A DNA stretch of 64,000 nucleotides from Impatiens glandulifera (Eukaryota > Streptophyta > Magnoliopsida > Ericales > Balsaminaceae). The stretch is taken from NCBI RefSeq assembly GCF_907164915.1, contig NC_061862.1, positions 93,389,995 through 93,453,994 of the forward strand, written 5' to 3'. The notes beneath the pieces were generated by a model. It was not told where the DNA came from. It saw nothing but the letters and a program-made list of their open reading frames with translations, and did not search any database. A program made the position numbers and the translations under genes. Of this stretch, positions 26,300 through 37,154 are shown one piece after another. Within the stretch, counting starts at the first letter, position 1, and each line of letters begins with the position of its first letter.

Positions 26300-26775
26300 A
26301 TTAAATTAAAGTATCCAAATCTAAGTTAAAATAAGGTGGAGGTGGTGGTGGTCACTTCTTTTGTTTTTGTTGTTATTATGTATTTAATAAACTGATCATG
26401 TTTTATTAATAAATCTACCATGATCACATGTATTTGCATAATTAATAATATAAATAAAATATTATTTATTTATAAATATTTTAAATAAAATTAATATTAT
26501 TTAAATTTAATTTATTTAAAATTAGTTTATGTTTTTAAAAATTAAGTTTAATATAAAATTTAATGTTAATATATATTTTAAAATTAATTATATATCTAAA
26601 GTTAAAAAAAAATAATTTTATGAGTTTAAAAATACTTAAAAAAAGAAATGTAGATTTATTCTTAAGAAATCAAGTCAATTACATCATACAAGTTACTATA
26701 AATCATTCTAGAAATTTTACTTAAAGTTGTGTCATACATTTTTCTCTTATCAAAAGTAATGTTAGGCGTGTTTTA
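26300..26775. other. AT-rich 3' flank of the protease gene
   Basis: Contains a GGTGGAGGTGGTGGTGGT tract just after the stop, AATAAA-like poly(A) signals (26385-26400, 26450) and long A/T runs. No further gene. Confidence 0.5.
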
Positions 26776-28165
26776 CACTATTACCAACCTCTTATATTAC
26801 CACAACATTTTTTTATCACCATTTCGACAAACCAACCTCCAATCACACAAACCAGGTCTCATACAGTGACCTCAGACACTTTCACACATCTATTATCTCT
26901 AGTCAAATCAACCACCAATCTTAATCGACCTCTAATATCATGACCTCACGTTTTCACATGCATCTTATCACACTCGACAAACTAACCACCAATCTCAATC
27001 GACCTATAATATTGTGAGCTCACACATTTTCACATTTCGGTCAATCAAAATTTTATTCATATTATTTTTAACCACCTATATCTCCTTTGTTATCGGCCTC
27101 TTATCCCCACAAATGACACCTCTAATCTGATGATTTTTACCCTTACTGCGGTCTCTTTTACCACCAATCGACTTCTTATCTTGTGACTCACACTTTTCAT
27201 AATCCTCTTTATCCACTCGGAAAATTATCCACAAATCCCAATCAACCTTTAATCATGTGACCTCACACACTTTACAGCTCGATTAATCAATATCTCATTC
27301 ATATATTTTAACCACTAATATCTTATTTATTACCCATCCTCTTTTATAATACTGTGACCTCTTTTATTACGCCTAATTAATCTCAATCGACATCTCATCT
27401 TGTGACCTCACACTTTCACACACCTTATATCCCCGTAAAACCAACACCAATCCCTCAATCGACCTCTCATATTGTGATTCACACTTTTTCATGTCTTTTT
27501 GTCTACTCGATAAATAACTCACCGATCACGATTGAACTCTAATTTCGTGACCTCACACACTTTTACATTTCGGTCAATCAACATATCATTCATAAATTTT
27601 TAACCACTAATATATTATTTTTACATACTTCTTAAATTATTTTTCACTTCCGGAAAACCAACCACCAAATCTCAATCGACATCTCATCTCATGACCTTAC
27701 ACACACTTTCATACACCTCTTATCCCTCGTCAAAACAAACATCAATCTCCTCAACCGACCTCTCATCTTGTGACTCACATTTTTTCATACCTCTCACACA
27801 CATTTATACTCCGGTCAATTGACATCTCATTTATGTATTTTTAACCGTCATTATCTCCTTTTATTATCGACTTCTTATCCCAACAAATCAACCACAAATA
27901 TCCACCTCGTATCTCATCATATTTACTCTTATCGCGACTTCTTTTACCCCACTTCAACCAATCAACAACCAATCCCCCAATCGATCACTTCGGTCATCAA
28001 CATCTCATTCATATATTTTTAACCACTAATATCTAATTTATTATGAAGACCTCTTATATTTACCCTCACTTCGGAAAACCAACCATCAAATCCTAATCGA
28101 CATTTCATCTCGTGACCTCACACACTTTCACACACCTCTTATTCCCTCGATAAACCATCCACCAA
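26776..28165 (+). repeat. Degenerate satellite array, about 1.4 kb
   Basis: Recurrent phrases include AACCACCAATCTCAATCGAC, TGACCTCACACACTTTCACA, CGGTCAATCAACATCTCATT and TTTTTAACCACTAATATCT. The last occurs at 27069, 27309, 27601, 27842 and 28020, so the higher-order unit is roughly 180-290 bp with internal subrepeats. A short block of the same repeat lies at 3395-3640. The ORF at 27819-28022 falls wholly inside and is not a gene. Confidence 0.85.
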
Positions 28166-28712
28166 GCTTAAATCATCATCTTCAAGTTGTTGAAGATGAT
28201 AGAGGCCCAGTTGATGGATGTCCCGCAGACGATTGAGATCATCATCTTATACACCTTCTTAGTATAGAACTGGTTAGGTATATTTGTCCTAGGATTGATC
28301 TTTGGATGATGTCATGAAGAAGTTGGATGTGGAGGCGAGGTTGATTTGAGTCCGTGGTTGTTAACCGGACTCAAAGTGTTGGAGAAGAAGTGTGAAAATT
28401 CCTCATTTGTATTGGAGAGAGGAGGGGGAAAATCCGAAAATCCTTCGGTTGGTAGATCGAAGAAACTGGAGAAGGATTCTTCAGTGATATGGAAGAAGAA
28501 AATTCCTCTCACATAGGAAACGATCGATCCATTATCCAGAATGACGGCATAATTGATGAAGTCGGTAACATCCCTTTCCAGAAGAAAGTCATAATCTTCC
28601 AGGAATTGTTGCAAGCCGGAGTCAACAAGATTTTGAAAATCAATGCCTTTTGTTTCGCTATCTCGAGATGATAGCATTGAATCAAAATCAATGACTAGAG
28701 ATGTTCAAGACA
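28165..28712 (-). pseudogene. Unknown 'LPTEG' domain ORF, copy A
   Basis: Read from the ATG at 28712, a stop after two codons precedes the main frame (28677-28312, 121 codons), so the start is damaged. The protein shows FDSMLSS, then DSGLQQFLEDYDFL and FDLPTEGFSDFPPPLS. Near 28240-28170 another frame gives SINWASIIFNNLKMMI. Copy B (29190-29943) has the same blocks in the same order. I recall plant hypothetical proteins with the pattern F-D-S-V-L ... GLxxFL ... F-x-LPTEG-x-x-F, numerous in Lamiales genomes; this is memory, not a search. No catalytic motif is visible and no function can be assigned. Confidence 0.55.
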
Positions 28713-28795
28713 TGATGAATATATGAGAGAGATCTGAGTTTTAGAGAGATTATAAAAGCAAGAATGTTGTAGTTTGGATGGAGGTAAGTTGCTCT

Positions 28796-28805
28796 TTAAA
28801 TAGGG
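28796..28805 (-). promoter_or_regulatory. Candidate TATA box for copy A
   Basis: On the minus strand CTATTTAAAG lies about 85 bases upstream of the ATG at 28712. It is followed by a pyrimidine-rich leader (CTCTCTAAAACTCAGATCTC), as in plant core promoters. This suggests copy A was once an independent gene rather than an internal part of a polyprotein. Confidence 0.4.
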
Positions 28806-29189
28806 GATCGGTTTCAAAAGCATTTAAGATTTTCATTAAATAGAGAATCTTTCCGTTATGAAAAGTCTTGTCTTTTTTCCCAAAAAGGTTACTTTTGATT
28901 CTTGGGAAGGAGTTACTTTTTCAGAAGATTGTCTTGGAAAGATGCAAGGAGGGCTTACACAATAACGGGTCAAATTTTAAACGCATGCTTGGGAATATTT
29001 TGAAAATGACTGAAATTTGGTAATGACCGATATTTGGTAGCTTCTCCCTGAGAGTATGCCCGATTAAGGAAAATGGCATTTAAAGTTAATCATCTTAATA
29101 TTTGACCGAAGTTTCATTAAACCGGTATTTCATAAAAGCTGAAAACACATAACCGATATTGAAGCAAAATAATCGGTATGGTTGTGAAA

Positions 29190-29943
29190 TACATAAAGTA
29201 GACCCTAGGACTAGTAGTGAGATGGTCCAATAGCCAGAGTTCTCATAGCTCTTGCTCTGTCTATCCAGTAGATGTATGCCTGGATCCTCTCCTTCGTTAG
29301 CAGCTAATTAGGATAGAGGGTGGCTCCTCGACCGAGGTAGACATCGATGTCAAAGAACAGACCACATAGATGAGGAGCAAATCCTCTTTTGTTGGAAAAG
29401 ATCATCTTTTTCAGGTTGTTGAAGATGACCCTAGACCAGTTGACCGGAGTGCCTTCGGTGATGGAAACATCATTTCGAAGACCTTCTGGGTGTAGGATTG
29501 AGTGTTTGCCTTGGCAAAAATATTCTTACTTAGGATCTCACTTAGTTGCTGAAATTCACTTTGGAGGGAACTTTTGGCTCCATAAGTGTTGACCGGAGTC
29601 ATGGAACCTGAAAAGTGGTGGCGCATCTCATTGATGATCATCGGTGAGAAGTTGAAGTTAGTGAGACCTTCAGTAGGTAGTCCGCAACTAAGTGCGAGAT
29701 CTACCTCACTAAAGATGAAGGATTTGCCTTGAACTTCGGCAAGGATAAGATCCTCCCGAATGACCCTAGCGGTATTGAAAAATTCAGTAACTACATAATA
29801 GTCTATGATATATCTATCTTCCAAAAATGGTCTTAAACCGGAACGTTCACTGGACCAAAAAAGGCTTGGATTTCAACATCTTCGGAATGTGAGACCGATT
29901 CAAAATTGGCAAGAAGAATTTTTTTAGCAAGGAAACTAGACAT
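29190..29943 (-). pseudogene. Unknown 'LPTEG' domain ORF, copy B
   Basis: It starts at ATG 29943 (MSSFLAKKILLANFESVS), shifts frame near 29830, then runs 29824-29411 with EDRYIIDYYVVTEFFNTARV, CGLPTEGLTNFNFSP and MTPVNTYGAKSSLQSEFQ. It then shifts again near 29465 into TPVNWSRVIFNNLKKMIF and RGFAPHLCGLFFDIDVYL, ending near 29230 after a stop. Repairing two shifts would give a product of roughly 230 residues. It lies 43 bases downstream of the Copia RNase H fragment on the same strand, where Sire-type Copia elements can carry an extra ORF, but the RNase H is itself truncated at that junction, so it could equally be a separate gene joined by rearrangement. Confidence 0.6.
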
Positions 29944-29985
29944 TTTTGCTTGAGGATTTTCTTATGTTTGATTTAAAGAGTGTGA

Positions 29986-30568
29986 TTATGTTCTTGAATG
30001 CAACATCGGATTATATGTTATCGTTATTGCACTAGTGTTGTCAAAGAAAATTGGAGATTCCTCAGCCGTGATTCCAAAATTCCTCAGTTGCTGTTGGATC
30101 CAGAGGAGTTGAGCATAGCAGCTTCCGACCGCAAGATACTCCGTCTCTGCAGTTGAGGTAGCAACCGATGTCTGCTTTTTGCTATACCAAGTAAACAAGT
30201 CGGTCACCTAGGAACTGGCATGCCCCGCTGGTACTCTTCCGGTCAATCTTATAACATGCATAGTCTGCATCAGAGTAACTCGTTAGATTGAAACTGAAAT
30301 CTTTTGAATACCACAGTCCCACATCTTGAGTGTCCTTTAAATATTTTAAGATTCTTTTTGCAGCAGTGTAATGAGATTGTTTAGGATTAGCTTGGAATCT
30401 CCTGCACACCCCGACCGCAAACAAGATGTCCGGTCGGCTAGCTGGCAGGTACAGAAGTGAACAGATAATTCCACGATAGGCTAATAAATCCACTCCTTGA
30501 CCATCTTCATCTTTATCCAGCTTGATCGATGCGCTAACTGGGGTGGATGCTGCATAGTAGTTTTCCAT
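29986..30568 (-). pseudogene. Copia RT thumb and RNase H, truncated
   Basis: 30182-30568 has LDKDEDGQGVDLLAYRGIIC then SLLYLPASRPDILFAVGVCR, the conserved Y-R-x-x-x-GSLLYL-x-x-x-RPDI block, followed by SYSDADYACYKIDRKSTSGA of RNase H. A shift leads into 29986-30207 with STAETEYLAVGSC and IFFDNTSAI (third catalytic Asp). The frame stops at NPMLHSRT, where the normal KHI-D-I-R-YH end is cut off by the junction with copy B. Confidence 0.82.
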
Positions 30569-31610
30569 CCCAAACTTTTTTAGCAGCTCCTTTGTGTACT
30601 TAGATTGATTGATGAATGTTCCTCCTTCGATCTACCGAACCTGGAGACCTAGAAAGAAACTCAATTCCTCCATCATACTCATTTCAAACTTGTCAGTCAT
30701 CATCTTTGAAAATTTATCACATAGCTTAGGGTCGGTTGACCCGAAGATAATATCATCCACATAAATTTGAACAAGTAATATATATCCTTTTTTCTCAAAT
30801 TAAATAGGGTATTATCTACCGATCCTATAGTAAAATCATGGTTGAACAAATTTTTTGTCAAAGTGTCATACCTAGCTCTAGGAGCTTGTTTTAAATCGTA
30901 AAGGGCTTTATCCAGCCGATACACATGACTAATTAGATCCAGATTTTTAAAACCTGGAGGTTCCTCAACATACACCTCCTCACTTAATTCAATGTTTAAA
31001 AATACACTTTTAATATCCATTTGAAAACTTTGAAATTCTTGAAAACTGCAAAGGCTAGAAAAATTCTAATGGCTTCAAGTCTAGCCACAAGAGCAAATGA
31101 TTCTTCAAAATCAATGCCTTTTTTATGTTTATACCCTTAGACCATTAATCTAGCTTTATTTCTCTCAAACTAGTTCAATTCCTCTTGCATTTCTAAGATC
31201 TAATCTGGATCTAACATGCTTTATCCACCTTTTTTGGCTCAATCTGGGATATGAAAGTAAAGTTTTCATATTATTCCAACAGTTGATGCCTAGTTTGGAT
31301 GGGTAGTGAGGGGTTACCTATAAATGATTGGTTATTTGATCGAGGTTAGACAAATCGGTAGGCTGAACTGAGTCAAACCGACCGATTTCCACAGCAGACA
31401 CTAATGTGTCAACTTCCTTCTGTGAAGCAGCTTGATCCGGCTGAACCTCAACATTAACCGTTTGGTCATAGACAAACCTTCTAAAGATTGGAATCTCATC
31501 TTCATCATCAAATTGGATATTTTATTTTTCCAATTTGTTGTGTAGATAAAAGAATGATGCGGTATTACTTTCAACCGATTCATCAAAAACAACATGAAAA
31601 GATTCTTCAA
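30560..31610 (-). pseudogene. Copia reverse transcriptase, broken
   Basis: 31401-31610 is a basic linker frame. 30700-31020 carries MDIKSVFLNIELSEEVYVEE then PPGF, HVYRLDKALYDLKQAPRARY, the N-terminal RT blocks that include the first catalytic Asp. The expected YVDD box near 30750 lies at a frame break (the DNA reads as FKFMWMILSSG in the open frame and as YVDDIIFGS-like in the next). Two or more shifts make it inactive. Confidence 0.78.
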
Positions 31611-31613
31611 TAG

Positions 31614-32420
31614 TTAAGGTCTTAGTGTTATATATACTCTATATGCTTTACTCACTACAGAATAGCCTAGCATGATGCCAATATTGGATTTTACATCGAA
31701 AGCGGTCAAATAGTTTTTACCATTGTTATGAATGTAACACTTACAGCCATAGATTCTAAGATACCGGATGTTAGGAACTCTATCATGGTATACTTCAAAA
31801 GGTGTTTTATTGATCCGTTTATTAATCATAGACCGATTTTGTGTATAACATTTAATGTTAATAGCCTCGGCCCAAAATTTTTGAGCAATACCTGAATCAG
31901 TTATCATGGACCATGCGGCTTCCTTAAGAGTTTGGTTTCTTCTCTCGTCCAGTCCATTTTGTTGAGGTGTTCTAGCACTAGACAACTCGTGTCTAATGCC
32001 AGATTCCTCAAGAAATGCAGTCAAAGTACTATTTGTAAAATCAGTTCCTCTATCAATTCTAATCTTGTTTATGCGTATAGATTTCTCATTCTGTAATCTT
32101 TTAAGCAGTTTAATTAAATTCGGTGTAACTTGATTTTTAGATACCAAAAATATCACACAAGTATATATAGAGTAATCATCAATAAATACCATAGTATAAT
32201 GCATACCGCCTAGGCTTGTGACCCTAATCGGTCCAAATAAGTCCATGTGAAGCAATTCTAAACATCGGCTAGATTGTGTTTTCTCTTTACTTTTAAAAGT
32301 TGATTTTATTTGTTTCCCCATTTGACTTGCAGAACAGACTTTATCTTTGGAAAATTTCATGTTAGGCATTCCTTGAACTAATTCTTTAGTACAAATGTAG
32401 TTTATGGTTTTGAAATTCAA
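31614..32420 (-). pseudogene. Copia integrase core
   Basis: 268 codons. Catalytic residues of the D-D-E core are visible: Asp in LLHMDLFGPIRV, Asp in MVFIDDYS, and Glu in ARTPQQNGLDERRNQT, where the usual PQQNG-x-x-ER-K/N is retained. The C-terminal GYSVVSKAYRVY matches the GY-S-x-x-K-A-Y-R-V box that follows the core. The frame is open but separated from the pre-integrase and RT by stops, and an almost identical segment occurs at 63614-64000. The enzyme would insert element DNA into the genome. Confidence 0.82.
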
Positions 32421-32425
32421 GTGAT

Positions 32426-32731
32426 TTAACCTTTTATGCCAAAGCAGTTTTGATCATTCTTAGCTATCATGCAAACCGGGTTATCAGCTTTAGTTTTCCA
32501 GTCTACTTTGTAAATATTTTTTAACCTATTTTCGGTTAGTAAGGTGTTACCCTGTGGACTCTTAATTAAACATGCATGTTTATGAAATTCTACAGTGTAT
32601 CCCATATCGCACATTTGACTAATACTTAGCAGATTGAAATGCAAATTTTCAACAAGGAGCACGTTATTTATAGTTAGGTTGTCATGGACAATTTTACCCT
32701 TGCCCACAGCTCTAACTTTATTACTATACAT
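32426..32731 (-). pseudogene. Copia GAG-pre-integrase segment
   Basis: 101 codons with GKGKIVHDNLTINNVLLVE and FNLLSISQMCDMGY, the standard end of the Copia protease and start of the pre-integrase zinc region. The usual HH...CC zinc ligands would fall at the boundary with the next frame. The 5' part of the protease, including its DSG, lies beyond the junction and is absent. Confidence 0.75.
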
Positions 32732-33150
32732 AACTTAAATGAATAAACTTACTCCACTCCAATAATATTTATTAAATATGTCTTTATCGATACGTTTGAA
32801 ATGAATTATATCAACATTATTGATAAGTCATAATTCTATATAATAATTGTTTATTTTATATTATCAACCAAGTTTTTGTCCATTATTGGCCATATATAAT
32901 AATGTACACCTAATATCACAAAGATATTGCTAATTGTTCATGCTAAAAAATAAAAATTTATTGTTTTAAATATGAATTCAAGTTTTTCTCATTTCTTTTT
33001 TCTTCTTTGATTGATTTTTATGATTTTCATGATGAAATTTTTTGTTTCATTGAAATTAATTGACTCTAATTTTATAATATTTCATGGGTAATTTTAAAAA
33101 AGAAATAACTTTTTTTACTGACTCAAAATTATATAAATGAATTTAGGTTA
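32728..33150 (+). repeat. Fragment of the TIR element (copy of 23036-23455)
   Basis: From TTACTATACATAACTTAAAT to TATATAAATGAATTTAGGT the sequence follows copy 1 closely, with small indels only (an extra TTTATCGATACG and an extra TGATTTTCA). It is bounded by the Copia fragment on the left and by unassigned DNA up to the LINE on the right. Confidence 0.88.
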
Positions 33151-33423
33151 TGTATCTTTCAAATGACCCCAATTTATAATGTTGTGATTTTCAATCCTAA
33201 TTAAGAATCATAAAATGAGTGTTTCTTATTGCAGGGTGCAATAACAAACAATGTAAAAACTTAAATTTGGCAAAACGATAACAACATCAAACCAAATTTC
33301 TAAAAATTTAAAATTTTGTAAAACAAAATTTTTAAACCTATGTGATTTTTTTGGGGGAAAAACGACTTAGCGTCATTTCATTGAAAATTCCCAAAAATGG
33401 GAAAAAAATCACGAGTTTAAGAG

Positions 33424-33449
33424 ATCATTCTAGACAGGCCTAGAATGAT
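33424..33449 (-). other. 3' UTR stem-loop of LINE family 1
   Basis: Same perfect 10-bp stem ATCATTCTAG/CTAGAATGAT as at 12332-12357, with loop GCCTGT on the minus strand. It sits about 70 bases before the 3' end. Confidence 0.75.
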
Positions 33450-33499
33450 TTTGAAGTAGTAATATTCTGAGTAAAAGCTAAAAAGCTAAAAACGTAAAT

Positions 33500-36400
33500 C
33501 AATTATATGATTACAATGCTTTCAATTCTAGTGAGTTTAAAAAACGGTAAATTCCAATTCCTACAGATATTCCAGTTTTGCTCCGTGCTTGGAATTCTTG
33601 TCCACGTTCCTACGAGGGCGCTGCAATCCGATACAATATATTTCCATAACTCTTCAACGCTCCTGCGGGTTCTGTCATATACCCTTGCATTCCGTTCTTG
33701 CCAAATGTTTTACACCACTGCTCTAAAGCCGCACTTGAACACACTTGTTGCAAATCTATTTCCCTTGGCTTTAAGTAGTGTTGCATCTTTGATTTCATTC
33801 CATTCGCTCGGGAAACTGATCAGCTCCAGGCTTTTATAGAATCTGTTCCAAAGCTCTGAAGCAATACAGCAGCTCCCGAATAGGTGTTCTATGGTTTCTT
33901 CATTTCCTCTACATAGAAGACAGTTCGTGTCCGGGATGCTCATATACTTGCTGATACGATCACGAGTGTTGAGTCTTTCCCAGAAGGCGAGCCATAGGAT
34001 GAACTAGTGTCTAGGGATAATCTTCGTTGACCATACAAGAGGAGCCCATTCTACTTTCTGTGCTTTTTCCCGGGTTACCTCCCATATTTTCTTCGATACC
34101 AGCTTCCCATTGTCCTCAGCTTTCTATTCATGAATATTCGGTCTGTCGTGTAGTTGTATGTTACTTATATGATCAAGTATCATCTGTCCTTCTGGATTTC
34201 TTCTCAAGAGTGAGTCCTAATTTTCGTCTTTAATGTCTTTGATTTTCTCTTCTGTGTAGTCCCTTCTGATGCGGGTATTTTGAAACTCCTCCTTGTGGAT
34301 GATAGGCTGATTTTCGAACCAGGGGTCGTGCCAGAATAGAGTGTCTTTCCCGTCCCCTAGCCGAATGTCATAAAGATCTATAATATCGCTTCTTAGTTTA
34401 AGAATCATTTTTAGAGACCAACTCATACCTTCATGAATTTTGCAGGTCCAGATGCTAGTTTCGTATTTTATAAACCTCTTATGCACCCATTTGATCCATA
34501 GTGTCTCCTGATTGTGCTCTAAATGCCACAAATGCTTGAAGGTGAGACCATGGTTCCACTCGATACAGTTCTTCAAGTCGATGCCTCCCTCGTCCTTCGG
34601 TTTGCAGAGAGCGGTCCATTTGACTTTTTTTCCTCCTCTTTCGCTACTACCTCAGATAAAGTTCTTCATCAGTGTATCTATCTCCTTCATTATCTTTTTC
34701 GGAATGACCATTTGCTGCGCCCAATAGCCAACTATGACCATGACCACTATTTTGATATGTTCGATCCTCCCTGCATAAGAAAGTTTTTTCGCTACCCAGC
34801 CAGATATCGTATTTTTTACCTTTTCAATCAGCGACTTGCAGTGTAAGATCTCGATCTGCTTCGCAGTTAACGGAATTCCTAAGTACCTTACGGGAAAACT
34901 TCCTTCCTTGATGCCCATGATGTTGAAGATGTCATGCTTCGTTTCCTCATTTACGCCTCCATAAAATGCCACACTTTTGCTTTCATTAATAGTTAAACCT
35001 GTAACATCAGAAAAAAATGTTAGTGCAGCCCTAATAGTTTTAATGGAATCAATGTTTGCATGCGCTAGAATGAACAAATCGTCAGCAAAACATAAATGGG
35101 TTACCTCCTCTACCTCACAGAATGAGTGAAAGATGTATGGACGATTCTTTCGGAACATTGCGAAGATGCTCTCAAAGATCGCCATGATAACTACGAAAAG
35201 GTAAGAAGAGAGGAGGTCCCCTTGCCTTACCCCGTTTTCACCCTTGAAATAGCCTCTGTGGACTCCATTGACACTAACAACAAAGCAGGATGATGAAACG
35301 CACTGCATAATCCAATCAATAAAATTCATAGGAAAAACAGAAATAACCAGAAAGTCTCGAATGGCTTCCCATTTAACAGAGTCGAATGCTTTCTTGATAT
35401 CTATTTTGAAAGTCACTCTCGGGAATATTTTCTTATTCCCGTAGTCTTTTAAAAGGCTCTACATGAGAAGAATATTATGAGAGATTGTCCTACCGGGGAT
35501 GAATGCAAATTGGTTAAGATTTATAATTTTTCCTATGACATTTTTAAATCGTTTATAAATGATTTTTGAAATGATTTTATAAATCACATTGCAGTAGGAA
35601 ATTGGTCTGAAATCTTGTACTTTCTCAGGTACCGCAGTTTTGGGGATTAAGGTTAAGAGCGTTGTATTCTATTGCTTTAACATCTTCTTGTTCTTGAAAA
35701 ACTCCAGAACCCCATCAATAACGTCTTTACCCACAACCGACCAATTGTCTTTGAAGAACTTTGCATTAAACCCATCAGGACCCGGGTTTTTACTCCCATC
35801 AATACTAAACAGAGCTTTTTTAACCTCAACCCTCGTGACCACCCTTATCAACTCGCAACTATCTTCTGCAGAAATTTTCCTATCAATAATCTGATACAAG
35901 GTATTCAGGTGACTTTGATGCTGCTTTCTTGTACCCATAAGCTGCTTATAGAAATCGATAGCCAAATCTTGTATACCCTTTTGACCCTGAACATATTCAC
36001 CATCATCATTCTTCAGCCTGTATACTTTGTTTCTCATGTTTCTAGCCTTGCATTTTCTGTAGAAGAAAACTGTGTTTTTGTCACCCAACGAGAGCCAACT
36101 CTTTCTTGATTTATGTCTAATAAAATTCTCTTCAAAAAGACACAGCTTCCTGAAATTTTCAAGCGCATCCCTTTCTGTTTCATTGAGTTTTTCATCATCA
36201 TCATCATCCCTTAATAACCTTTTCTGAACTTCTTCCAATTCTTCTCTAGCAGCCAGAACTCTATTGGAGATATTGCTGAACTTCTTCTTGTCAAAGCTTT
36301 GGAGATGATTCTTCAAGAGTTTAAGCTTCTCAGAAACCCTGTACATGTTGGATCCCTTGACATCTGTAGACCATACGCTTTCGAGAATACCCTTGAATTT

Positions 36401-37154
36401 GTCGTTTTCCATCCAGAAATTGAAAATTTTAAAGGGCCTTTTGAACATTTCTTCCTTTCCCAGAACAATTTAATCGGGCAGTGATTAGATATACCCGGAT
36501 TCAGAACATGAAGTTGACTTCTTGAAAATTGGTTAATCCAGTTCTCATTTACTAGACATATGTCAATTCTACTTCTTCTAATTTGCTCATTCCCTCTCGT
36601 AGAAGACCAAGTGAAGAAATTCCCAGAAATAGTAGGTTCGATACAACCCATATCTCTGATACAGTCATTAAAGTCAATCATATCTCTAGTTATTTTAGAT
36701 TATGGGCTATGATCAGATTCGTTTCTGGTTACGTTGTAATCACCAAGGACAACCCTAGATTTATCACTACCGATCCAGTTTCTAAGACAATTCCAGAGGA
36801 GTCTTCTGTCAGTGCTTGAGTTGCTAGCATAAAAATTAGCAAGATTAAACAAGATTCTTGTGATTCTGTCTTTAACCTCCACCAGGATTGTTTGATCATT
36901 CAAAAAGAGAGCCCTGACCTCAACAACTTTGTTATCCCAGATAACCTAAATTCTGTCTGTTTTGTCATTTGAGTTGGAATGATTTTCCAGCTGCTATCAA
37001 TACACAACTTGCTAACCTTCTCAACGTTCCGGCTTTTGACTTTTGTTTCAAGAATACCCATAATAGTGATTTACTGGTTCTCAATGATCCTCCTGATTTC
37101 TTTGCATTTCAGAGGGTCATTGAGTTCCTTTATGTTCCATGTCACTATATTCAT
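33500..37154 (-). pseudogene. LINE ORF2: endonuclease, RT, zinc-binding domain
   Basis: Starts MNIVTWNIKELND at 37154 and hits a stop after about 30 codons; the endonuclease continues in pieces with VVLGDYNVTRNE (36700-36903) and IEPTISGNFFTWSSTRG, RIDICLVN and NPGISNHCPIKL (36313-36681). 35669-36448 holds the linker and first RT block (SWLSLGDKNTVFFYRKCKA, GSKNPGPDGFNAKFFKDNW). 34652-35416 has the RT core with KIDIKKAFDSVKW, GVRQGDLLS and the catalytic FADD in LCFADDLFILAHAN, then YLGIPLTA. 33710-33943 is the zf-RVT end (CLLCRGNEETIEHLFGSCC). At least five breaks, so no active protein. It would nick DNA and prime reverse transcription in the nucleus. Confidence 0.88.

Larger units (their letters stand above)
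29986..32731 (-). mobile_element. Ty1/Copia pol fragment without LTRs
   Basis: Minus-strand order is pre-integrase, integrase, RT, RNase H, the Copia arrangement. No gag, no primer site and no LTR is attached. The 5' side (32731) joins a piece of the TIR element and the 3' side joins ORF copy B. Phrases such as YVEEPPGF and TSTAETEYLAVGSCYAQLLW recall the Sire/Maximus lineage. Confidence 0.82.

Noticed and set aside
26776..28165. Possible CRISPR-like repeat array
   Set aside because: Units are degenerate, have no constant repeat/spacer structure, and the DNA is plant nuclear in character.
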